From Acidobacteriota bacterium (GTDB lineage: Bacteria; Acidobacteriota; UBA6911): DNA of 59,244 nt. The position numbers and the translations under genes are program-made. The stretch covers positions 1 through 59,244 of the forward strand of contig JAAYCX010000021.1 in the NCBI GenBank assembly GCA_012729555.1, in the 5' to 3' direction. Shown here in pieces: positions 17,650 through 26,714 of the stretch. Under the pieces are notes generated by a model, which saw nothing but the letters and a program-made list of their open reading frames with translations, did not search any database and had not been told where the DNA came from. Every line of letters starts with the position of its first letter. The first letter of the stretch is position 1.

Positions 17650-18897
17650 CTAGACCCAGCCGCGCAGCTTGCACGCCTGAGCCACGCGCGCGACGGCCAC
17701 GAGCATGGCCCCCAGCCTCGGGTGGATCCCCCGCTCCTCGGACGCGCCGTGGACCGCGTGGTAGGCCCGGGTCATGGTGTCGTCCAGGCGCGCCAGGACG
17801 GCCGGTTCGTCCCAGTAGTCGCCGTTGCGGTTCTGGACCATTTCCAGGTGGGACGCGGCCACCCCCCCGGCGTTGGCCAGGATGTCGGGGATGACGTGGA
17901 TCCCCTTGGCGAACAGGACCTGGTCCGCCTGCGGGGTGGTGGGGCCGTTGGCCAGCTCGCACAGGACGCGGGCCCGCACCCGTTCGGCGTTCCCCACGTT
18001 GATGGCGTTCTCGAGCGCGGCCGGGTAAAGGACGGCCAGGTCGAGCTCGAGCACCTCCGCGGGGTCGATCGGCTCGGAGCCGCCGAAGCCCTTGACCGAC
18101 CCGGTCCGGAGCTTGTGGTTGCGCAGCTCGATGGGGTTCATCCCTTCGCGGTTGTACACCGCGCCGCTCGAATCGGACGCGGCGACCAGCCGCCCGCCCC
18201 CCAGGATCTCCTGGTGCAGGATGGCCGCGCGCTGGCCGTTGCTGCCGAAGCCCTGGACGGCGTAGTCCCCGCGCGGGTCGATGCCGCAGGCGCGGCACGC
18301 CTCCCGCACCACGACCACCCCGCCGCGCGCGGTGGCGCTGCGCCGTCCCTCGCTCCCCCCGAGGGCCAGGGGCTTGTTGGACATGACGCCCGGCTGGTGC
18401 CGGTTGGTGATCGTCTCGTACTCATCCATCATCCAGGCCATGGTCTGGGGGTTGGTGTAGACGTCGGGCGCCGGCACGTCCCGGTCCGCGCCGATGTGGG
18501 GCCAGAGGGCGCGCACGTAGGCGCGGGCCGTGCGCTCCAGCTCCCGCTCCGACATCTTCCGGGGGTCGCACACCACCCCCCCCTTGCTCCCCCCCAGGGG
18601 GAGATTGGCCACCGCCGTCTTCCACGTCATCCACCCGGCCAGGGCCCGGATCGTGTCGAGCGTTTCGTCGGGGTGGAAGCGGATCCCCCCCTTGGCCGGG
18701 CCTCGGGCGAAATTATGCTGGACGCGGAAGGCGTGCAGGACGCGGGTCTCGCCGCCGTCCATCCTGACGGGGAGGGTGAAGGCGAACTCGCGCTGCGGCC
18801 AGAGCAGCAGGTCGAGCGTGGCCCGGTCCAGGTTCAGAAGCTTCGCCGCCGCCGTGACCTGCGCCTGCGCCACCTCGAAAGAGTTGTACGATTGCAT
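17650..18897 (-). CDS. Glu/Leu/Phe/Val dehydrogenase (NAD-type glutamate dehydrogenase)
   Basis: 415 residues, the size of hexameric bacterial and archaeal GDH of the NAD-linked class. The substrate pocket lies in GPAKGGIRFHP and the catalytic Lys in MTWKTAVANLPLGGSKGG. The cofactor domain has VQGFGSNGQ, with Gly-rich GxGxxG variation typical for the family. It interconverts glutamate and 2-oxoglutarate plus ammonia. ATG 18897 follows AAGGAGCAGGGG. A second GDH lies 3.5 kb upstream on the same strand, so the genome separates two forms, likely catabolic here and biosynthetic there. Confidence 0.92.
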   Translation of the reverse strand: MQSYNSFEVAQAQVTAAAKLLNLDRATLDLLLWPQREFAFTLPVRMDGGETRVLHAFRVQHNFARGPAKGGIRFHPDETLDTIRALAGWMTWKTAVANLPLGGSKGGVVCDPRKMSERELERTARAYVRALWPHIGADRDVPAPDVYTNPQTMAWMMDEYETITNRHQPGVMSNKPLALGGSEGRRSATARGGVVVVREACRACGIDPRGDYAVQGFGSNGQRAAILHQEILGGGRLVAASDSSGAVYNREGMNPIELRNHKLRTGSVKGFGGSEPIDPAEVLELDLAVLYPAALENAINVGNAERVRARVLCELANGPTTPQADQVLFAKGIHVIPDILANAGGVAASHLEMVQNRNGDYWDEPAVLARLDDTMTRAYHAVHGASEERGIHPRLGAMLVAVARVAQACKLRGWV

Positions 18898-18991
18898 CCC
18901 CTGCTCCTTCCTTTCCGTCGGCTCCCCCGGTTTCCCTCCCGACGGCCGGCTGTGCCCTGTCCCTCCCCGCGATTCCCGAAAAGGCTCCCGG

Positions 18992-19195
18992 CTAGTCCTT
19001 TCTTTCCGTCGGCTCCTCCTCTTCGGAGACGTCGAGGATGATGCGGTACCAGCAGTTGCGGCAGACCAGGGCCCGGTCGATCCGGAGCAGGACCTGCTGC
19101 CAGGGGCTCAGCTCGCGGCCGCAATGCGGGCAGGCGTCGCAGAGGCTGCGCGAATTCGGGGAAGCGTTTCCGGTCTCTTCGGTCTTCTCGGCCAA
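18992..19195 (-). CDS. Small zinc-ribbon protein
   Basis: 67 residues with two CxxC knuckles (CPHC near 22-25, preceded by CDAC, and CRNC near 46-49), a zinc-ribbon-like pattern, and an acidic C-terminus. A TTG start at 19195 follows GGAGTAGGACG and lies 4 nt after the stop of the large dikinase-like gene, so the two are probably co-transcribed. No function is recognised; a small DNA-, RNA- or protein-binding factor is possible. Confidence 0.6.
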   Translation of the reverse strand: MAEKTEETGNASPNSRSLCDACPHCGRELSPWQQVLLRIDRALVCRNCWYRIILDVSEEEEPTERKD

Positions 19196-19199
19196 CGTC

Positions 19200-22181
19200 C
19201 TACTCCGGTTTGAGAATGATGCCCTGGTTGCGGTGCCCGTCGACCTTGGCCACCACCGGCCGGTCGAGCCGCAGGTGGCGCACGAAAGGTTTTTCCTCCG
19301 CGACCGGGATGGAGCGCAGCCAATCCCAGTCGACGAAGCCGTCCCCGGTCAGGGAGTTCACGGTGAAATAGCTGATGCGGAAGGAGGTGATGTTGTGGAA
19401 GAAGTGGGACCCCTGGGAGGGGTCCACCTCCATGTCGCGGAACCCCGCCTCCACGATCACCCGGGCGCCCGAGATCTGGTCCCACCTGACCGGGATGCCG
19501 AGCCACGGGTCGAGCGACCCCCAGCGGCCGACCCCGACGAGGAGGTAGGGCCTCCCTTCGTCCGCCAGCTTCCGGTTGAAGTGCATGACCTCGAGCGCCG
19601 CGTCCTGGCTCCGGGCGCGCTCGAATCGTTCGATGTCGACGTAGACGATGTCGAGGATGCCGCCCGAGATGCCGTGCCCGAGCACCTGGCCGCTGCGGCA
19701 GATCAGCCGCTCGCGCGGCACGTCCCCGATCTCCAGCGGGTCGGACTCCTTGCTCAGCCCCATGGGGCGGAGCTGGAGCATGGCGAACTCCTTCGGCTCT
19801 CCCGGCGGGACCGAGAGGTCCGCGGCGAACTCCATCTCCACCGGCGACCCCATCCCCCAGCTCCCCATGTCGAGCAGGAGCTCCACGATCCCCGGGAGGG
19901 GGAAGACCCGGTTGCGCAGGATGGGGGCGAAGGTGACGATGCGCTGCCCGGCGCGGGAGGTGCCGTCGTAGAGGGCGTCGTTTTCGGCCGAGTAGGTGGA
20001 GGCGAGGTTGTGCAGGGCGCCGTCCGTTTCGGCGTCGTCGAGGCCGTACTGCTTCACGCGCATGTCGCAGGTATCCTCGTACTGGATCGGCGGGGAGTCC
20101 AGGTCGAGGGCGAAGAAATGGGTCTGGCTGTTCTGCAGCGCGTCGGCGGCGGAGAAGAACTGCAGCAGGTGGTTGGGGTATTTGGGGCAGAAGCGGACCG
20201 TGACGCCGCCGTCGACGATGGTCTTCCCGAGCCCGAGCGCGACGCTCACGATCCCGTCCTGGGCCTTCTGGGGGGCGATCGGGTAGTAGTTGTACGACTT
20301 GGCCACCCCGGCGAAATCGGGGTAGAAGCGGGCGCCGTGCTCGGTGCCGACCATCTTCTGGATGATGACCGACATCTTCTCTTCCTCGAGCTGGTAGTCG
20401 GTGATCCGGAAGTACTGCTTGGCCCCCTGGTAGAAGGTGGAGGCGTACACCCGCTTGACCGCCGTCACCAGCTGCCCCAGCCGGACGAAGGGGTCGGGGT
20501 GGCGGTTGGGGATCATGTAGGTCTGGTAGACGCCGGCGAAGGGGTGGTACTGCGAGTCCTCCAGCATGCTCGAGGAGCGCACCGCCAGCGGGGTCCGGAT
20601 GATGTGCAGGAAGGAGGCGAGGTCCCCCAGCAGCTGCTCGGGGAAGACGGCGGCGAGGAAGCGCCGGGTGATCTCCACGTCGTCGTCCGATTCCAGCGCG
20701 AAGCGGCGCAGGTTGTTGTTGTCGAGGAAGCGGTCGAACACGTCGGCCCCGAGGACGACGGCGGGGGGGACGGCGATCCGCACCCCCTCGAAGCGCCGGC
20801 GCACGTCGTAGTTGTTGATCAGGGTGTTCAGGAACCCGAGCCCGCGCGCCTTCCCCCCGAGCGAGCCCCCGCCGATCCGGGCGAAGCTCGACTCCGGGTC
20901 GAACGCGTCTTTCCGGAACTCGGTGATCAGCCCGCGCTGCTGCAGCTTGCTGTAGTCCCCCAGGGACTCGATCAGGTTCTCGCGCAGCCCCTCCACCGTG
21001 GGGAAGTCCGACACCTTGCGCGGCCGGACGCGGTGCGCGAGCCAGAACTCGGTGCGCGCCTTGAGCCAGTTGGAGAAGTGGTTGCGCTCGGCGTGGAAGC
21101 GGATGCTCTCCCCCGGGACGTAGCGCAGCATCTCCCGGAGGCTCCTGAGATCGGCCGCGCGCCCCACCTCGTGCCCGTCCGGGGTGCGGAAGACGAAGTC
21201 GCCGAAGCTGAAGTACTCCACCATGAACCGCCGCAGCTCGAGCGGGAGGTTGGGCGCGTCCTTGGCGACGAAGGTGAGGTCGAGTTTCCGGGCCTCCTCG
21301 GCGTATTCCGGGGTCAGCGACTGCAGCAGGACCGGCAGCTCCGGGTTTTCCTCCCGCACCGCCCGGGCGAAGCGGATGCCGGCGCCGTGGTCGGGCCGCC
21401 CCCCGCGCGGGAAATCGACGTCGGAGATCACCCCCAGGACGTGCTCGCGGTAGGTCTCGAAGTAGTCCCACGCCTCCTCGTAGGTCTGGCAGAGGAGGAT
21501 CTTCGGCCGGGCCACCGTCTTGAGCACCTTGTGCGAGAGGTTGATCCCCTCGGAGATCAGCCGCTGGCTCTGGTTGAGCAGCTCGGTGTAGAGCATCGGC
21601 AGGAGGCGCGACAGGTGCTGGATGTTGTCCTCGATGAAGAGGATCGACTGGACCCCGACCAGGCGCGTGTCGTGGTCGACGTTCATCCGGTCTTCCAGGT
21701 GCTTGATGATGCCGACGATGAGGCGGAAATCCCCCTGCCAGACGAAGACGCGGTCGAACGCCCCGGTGTAGTTGTGGGCCTTGAGGTCCTTCAGCTCCTT
21801 GCTGTCGTAGGCCAGCAGCACGATGGGGATCGTGATCCCCGCCGCGCGCGCCTCGCGGGCGAGCCGGACCGCCGTCATGTCCTCCACGTGCATCGTGGTG
21901 AGGATGAGGTCGAAGCGCCGCTCCTCCCGGGCCAGGACGATGGCCTCCTTCCCGCTCGAGACGCGGGTGATTTCGGGGGAGTGGCTCAGGTTGAGGCCCT
22001 GGTACTCGTTGCTGATCAGCTCGTCGAAGCGGCCGTCTTCCTCGAACAGGTAGAGATCGTACAGGCTCGAGACCAGCAGCACGTCCCTGATCCTGTGGCG
22101 CATCAGGTTCTGGAAGCCCTGAAAGCGCGTCCCGTACCCGTGTTCGATCCAGAGCGGATCGAGATGTTTTTCGGCTGGCAT
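19200..22181 (-). CDS. Pyruvate-phosphate-dikinase N-terminal (ATP-grasp) protein with two receiver-like domains
   Basis: 993 residues. Residues ~30-160 resemble a receiver fold in which the phospho-Asp position is Thr (LILTTMHVEDM). Residues ~180-330 resemble a second receiver that keeps acidic residues (LFIEDN and GVISDVDFP). From about 437 there is a PPDK_N/PEP-synthase-type ATP-binding domain (GGGSLGGKARGLGFL, TPLAVRSSSMLEDS, FAGVYQTY). I see no mobile phospho-His domain or PEP-binding barrel, so it cannot be a complete pyruvate dikinase. A phosphotransfer or ATP-dependent activation role is inferred only. It lies between two glutamate dehydrogenase genes. Confidence 0.8.
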   Translation of the reverse strand: MPAEKHLDPLWIEHGYGTRFQGFQNLMRHRIRDVLLVSSLYDLYLFEEDGRFDELISNEYQGLNLSHSPEITRVSSGKEAIVLAREERRFDLILTTMHVEDMTAVRLAREARAAGITIPIVLLAYDSKELKDLKAHNYTGAFDRVFVWQGDFRLIVGIIKHLEDRMNVDHDTRLVGVQSILFIEDNIQHLSRLLPMLYTELLNQSQRLISEGINLSHKVLKTVARPKILLCQTYEEAWDYFETYREHVLGVISDVDFPRGGRPDHGAGIRFARAVREENPELPVLLQSLTPEYAEEARKLDLTFVAKDAPNLPLELRRFMVEYFSFGDFVFRTPDGHEVGRAADLRSLREMLRYVPGESIRFHAERNHFSNWLKARTEFWLAHRVRPRKVSDFPTVEGLRENLIESLGDYSKLQQRGLITEFRKDAFDPESSFARIGGGSLGGKARGLGFLNTLINNYDVRRRFEGVRIAVPPAVVLGADVFDRFLDNNNLRRFALESDDDVEITRRFLAAVFPEQLLGDLASFLHIIRTPLAVRSSSMLEDSQYHPFAGVYQTYMIPNRHPDPFVRLGQLVTAVKRVYASTFYQGAKQYFRITDYQLEEEKMSVIIQKMVGTEHGARFYPDFAGVAKSYNYYPIAPQKAQDGIVSVALGLGKTIVDGGVTVRFCPKYPNHLLQFFSAADALQNSQTHFFALDLDSPPIQYEDTCDMRVKQYGLDDAETDGALHNLASTYSAENDALYDGTSRAGQRIVTFAPILRNRVFPLPGIVELLLDMGSWGMGSPVEMEFAADLSVPPGEPKEFAMLQLRPMGLSKESDPLEIGDVPRERLICRSGQVLGHGISGGILDIVYVDIERFERARSQDAALEVMHFNRKLADEGRPYLLVGVGRWGSLDPWLGIPVRWDQISGARVIVEAGFRDMEVDPSQGSHFFHNITSFRISYFTVNSLTGDGFVDWDWLRSIPVAEEKPFVRHLRLDRPVVAKVDGHRNQGIILKPE

Positions 22182-22358
22182 GCGTGTCCCCGAGACCGGC
22201 TACAGGATAGCAGAAGCCGGAGGATGTGCACAACCTGCCCGCGCACGGGTTTGTCACCCCGGCCGGGCGGGCAGGGCGAACGCCTGCTCCCGATCTGCCG
22301 GCCCGGGCTTCCGGGTGCGAAGGAATCCGCCCCGGGTTTTTCGGCCTGGGCTTCCGCG
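22182..22358. other. Intergenic space, no gene seen
   Basis: Upstream region of the dikinase-like gene. It is GC-rich, with no clear promoter boxes or repeat units seen. Confidence 0.4.
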
Positions 22359-22403
22359 CAAAAAAAACCCCGCCTCTCCCGGGGGTGACCGGAAGAGGCG
22401 GGG
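22359..22403 (-). terminator. Rho-independent terminator after gdhA
   Basis: Ten perfect base pairs (22368-22377 with 22394-22403, CCCCGCCTCT/AGAGGCGGGG) and a run of A on the plus strand (22359-22367) that is a U-tract for minus-strand RNA. It cleanly separates gdhA from the dikinase-like operon. Confidence 0.9.
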
Positions 22404-22423
22404 GGGTAAAAGACAGGGCGGGG

Positions 22424-24162
<1,739 letters not shown>

Positions 24163-25701
24163 TCAGCGGTTGGCGCTCTGGGGCTCCTCGCCGGTTTCTT
24201 CTCCGGCCTCTTCCCACCAGAGGTCCATGATGCGGCGGGCGCCAAGATAGCGCTTTTCGTACCAGAGCTTCGTGAGGTCGCTGACGATGACCTTCTTCGC
24301 CTTGCGCGCCGCGTGGAGGAACTTGTTGTCCCCGATGTAGATGCCGACGTGGTTCGGCGTCTTCCCGCCGGAGGAGAAGAAGACCAGGTCTCCCGCCTGG
24401 AGGTTTTCCCGGTCGATCTTTTCTCCTTGCTGGTACTGCTCCCGGGAGGAGCGGGGGAGCTGGAGGTTGAATTTGGAGAAGAGGTTTCTGACCAGCGCGG
24501 AGCAGTCGAGCCCCGTCTTCTCCGAGGTGCCGCCGTACCGGTAGCGGATCCCCAGCATCTTGAAGCCCGCCTCCACCAGGCGCAGGCGCGCCGGAAGGTT
24601 CCCGGCCTCTTCCTCGGCTCCCTCCTCGGCCTCGGCCGCACTCTCCCCGGGAACGTAGGTGGAAAAGTCGATAGCGGCGGGCGTTTTGGGGGTCGGCGGG
24701 GCCGGGTGCGCCTTCGCGGCTGCCTGGACGGCAGGGATCACGAGCGTCTGCCCGATCGCGAGCCGGCTCCCCTTCAGGCGGTTGGCCGCCCGGAGCTCCT
24801 TCAGGGTGGTATCGTGCCTCCGGGCGATCTGAAAGAGGGTATCCCCCTTGCGGACGGTGTAGGTCTGAACCGTCTCCGGCTTTTCGGCAGCCGCCGGTTT
24901 TGACGCCACGGCCTCGATTTCCGGCTGCGCCCGCCCGGCCGGAGCCTCCGCCGGCCCTGCCGGCTCCATCCCCGGATCAACCGGCGCTGTCGCCTGATGG
25001 ACCGGCGCTGTCGCTTGATGGACCGGCGCTTTTGCCTGCCTGGCCGGCGCCTCCGATGGCTTTGAGGGCACCGTCGAGGGATCTGCAGGCAGAGGAGCCC
25101 GGCCGGGGGAGGTTCCCGATTTGGGTTCGTAGGGGACGACGGCGTAGGCGGCCTGGTCCGGTGCGGAAGGCAGCTGCAGCGTCTGTCCGATCGCGAGCCG
25201 GCTCCCCTTCAGGCCGTTGGCCGCCTGGAGCTCTTTCGGGGTGGTGCCATGGTCCCTGGCGATCTGGAAGAGGGTGTCCCCCTTGCGGACCTTGTAGGTC
25301 CGGGCCGCCGCCCCTGCTCCGCTCGCAGCGGCCGCCTTCGGCCGCGTCGGTTTTTCCGGTCCCGCCGCCGGTTTCTCAGGCATGGCCGGTCGCGCGGAAG
25401 CCGCGGGTTCCGGAGAAGCGGCAGGGGCGGGAAGGGGGGGGATCGTGAGGCTCTGTCCTGCCTTGATCCGGCTGTTTTTCAACCGGTTGGCCGCCTGGAT
25501 CTTCTCCGGCGTGGTGCCGAACTGACGGGCGATCTTCGAGAGGGTGTCCCCCGGGAGGACCTTGTAGTTTCGGGTCATCGGCTGTTCGGTGCCGGCAGCG
25601 GACGCGGGGCGCGAAACCCCCTTCGCGTGGACCGGCCACGGCGCGGAGAAGGCGGCCATAAATGCCACAACAGCGGCAGCCCGACGGAACGTGTGCTTCA
25701 C
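24163..25701 (-). CDS. Secreted NlpC/P60 endopeptidase with three LysM domains
   Basis: 512 residues from GTG 25701 (a TTG start at 25755 would add 18). A signal peptide (RRAAAVVAFMAAF... cleaved after VHA) is followed by three LysM modules (starting near residues 44, 134 and 277, each with YKV-type opening and GDTL.QIA). A Pro/Ala linker separates them, with a tandem APVHQAT repeat between LysM2 and LysM3. An NlpC/P60 domain (about 370-500) carries catalytic Cys in GLDCSALV and His in NHVGIYIG. It cuts peptidoglycan stem peptides in the periplasm during wall remodelling. The tail is acidic. Confidence 0.92.
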   Translation of the reverse strand: MKHTFRRAAAVVAFMAAFSAPWPVHAKGVSRPASAAGTEQPMTRNYKVLPGDTLSKIARQFGTTPEKIQAANRLKNSRIKAGQSLTIPPLPAPAASPEPAASARPAMPEKPAAGPEKPTRPKAAAASGAGAAARTYKVRKGDTLFQIARDHGTTPKELQAANGLKGSRLAIGQTLQLPSAPDQAAYAVVPYEPKSGTSPGRAPLPADPSTVPSKPSEAPARQAKAPVHQATAPVHQATAPVDPGMEPAGPAEAPAGRAQPEIEAVASKPAAAEKPETVQTYTVRKGDTLFQIARRHDTTLKELRAANRLKGSRLAIGQTLVIPAVQAAAKAHPAPPTPKTPAAIDFSTYVPGESAAEAEEGAEEEAGNLPARLRLVEAGFKMLGIRYRYGGTSEKTGLDCSALVRNLFSKFNLQLPRSSREQYQQGEKIDRENLQAGDLVFFSSGGKTPNHVGIYIGDNKFLHAARKAKKVIVSDLTKLWYEKRYLGARRIMDLWWEEAGEETGEEPQSANR

Positions 25702-25924
25702 CTTCTTTTGTCCACCTTTTTCACGGTGACCGTTATCCGCTTTTTCAGGCCGCAACGGACGGCGCGCGCGGTTGCTTCCTCCCCTATCGGCACGCCGCCG
25801 GGGGAAATCGCGTTTCCATCATATAAAAGTTTTTCCAAAAGGCAACAGTATTTCGTGAGTAATTCGCTACCATCATTGGGCTTACGATGACACTATCCAT
25901 GTTTTTGCGCGCGGGGCGCGATGG

Positions 25925-25930
25925 TATACT
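25925..25930 (+). promoter_or_regulatory. Candidate -10 box of TlpA-like gene
   Basis: TATACT, 50 nt before the GTG start at 25980. The -35 region is poor (TTTTTG at 17 nt). Confidence 0.35.
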
Positions 25931-25979
25931 GTCGGCTCAATATTCCCGGGCGGAGCCCCGGGCCAGGGAGATCGGCCGC

Positions 25980-26498
25980 GTGAAAACAAGAAGAGTATGG
26001 GTGGGTTCGGTTCTGATGGTATGTCTGCTGTTTTCGGGCTGCATGCGGCGTGAGCCCCCGGCCGTGGGGGCGGCGGAGATCGGCCGCCCGGCTCCCGCGT
26101 TCGAGCTGCCCGATCTGGAGGGAAACCTGGTATCGCTCGAGGAATTCCGGGGGAAGATCGTCCTGGTCGATTTCTGGGCGAGCTGGTGCGGCCCCTGCCG
26201 GATGACGATGCCGATGCTCGAGCGGCTGGGGCGGGAATACGCCGATTCCATGGTGCTGCTCGCCCTCAATCTACAGGAGACCCCGGAAGTCGTCGCCGAG
26301 TATGTGCGCTCCCAGTCGATCCGCACCCGGGTCCTGCTCGATGAAGAGGGCTCCGCTGGAATGGCCTATGGGACCGAGTCGATCCCGATGCATTTCCTGA
26401 TCGACAGGGAGGGGATCCTCCGCCAGGTCCACGCCGGTTACTACTCGGGGATGGAGGCGGACCTGCGCAACGAGATCGAGGCCCTCCGCCGCCAATAG
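25980..26498 (+). CDS. TlpA/ResA-like thioredoxin-fold lipoprotein
   Basis: 172 residues. A lipobox LLFSGC (Cys near residue 20) tethers it to a membrane. The rest is a TlpA/ResA-type thioredoxin fold with active-site WCGPC in VDFWASWCGPCR and cis-Pro in ESIPMHFLID. It reduces disulfides outside the cytoplasm, for example in cytochrome c maturation or metal-centre assembly. GTG 25980 follows AGGGAG; the longer upstream frame has no suitable site. Its stop is followed at once by repeat cluster 1. Confidence 0.88.
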   Translation: MKTRRVWVGSVLMVCLLFSGCMRREPPAVGAAEIGRPAPAFELPDLEGNLVSLEEFRGKIVLVDFWASWCGPCRMTMPMLERLGREYADSMVLLALNLQETPEVVAEYVRSQSIRTRVLLDEEGSAGMAYGTESIPMHFLIDREGILRQVHAGYYSGMEADLRNEIEALRRQ

Positions 26499-26509
26499 CG
26501 GCCCCCCTC

Positions 26510-26714
26510 GATCCTGGACATCCACCATTTCTCCCATTCGGTGGATGTCCACAATTCGCCTAATCCCGGACATCCACTCTTTTGCCCGGCGCCCGGTCGT
26601 GGGCGCCTTCAATCATGGACATCCACCTTTTCCCACGATTGGTGGGTGTCCATGATTTCCTCCATCAATTGGTGGATGTCCACGATTGCTGTCGCCGGAT
26701 TTCGTGGATGTCCG
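26510..26714. repeat. REP-like cluster 1 (about 7 units)
   Basis: Forward cores at about 26516, 26568 and 26627; reverse cores at about 26541, 26642, 26682 and 26704. The middle pair carries matching variants: AATCATGGACA at 26621 and TGTCCATGATT at 26647. The last unit ends 1-2 nt from the M16 stop codon. Confidence 0.85.

Noticed and set aside
19038-22388. Long plus-strand open frame antisense to the dikinase-like gene (and similar mirrors at 22226-24142, 2886-4124 and 27105-27956)
   Set aside because: GC-rich third positions produce such frames. Composition is Arg/Pro/Gly/Val-biased, no domains are visible, and the minus-strand gene is clearly conserved.
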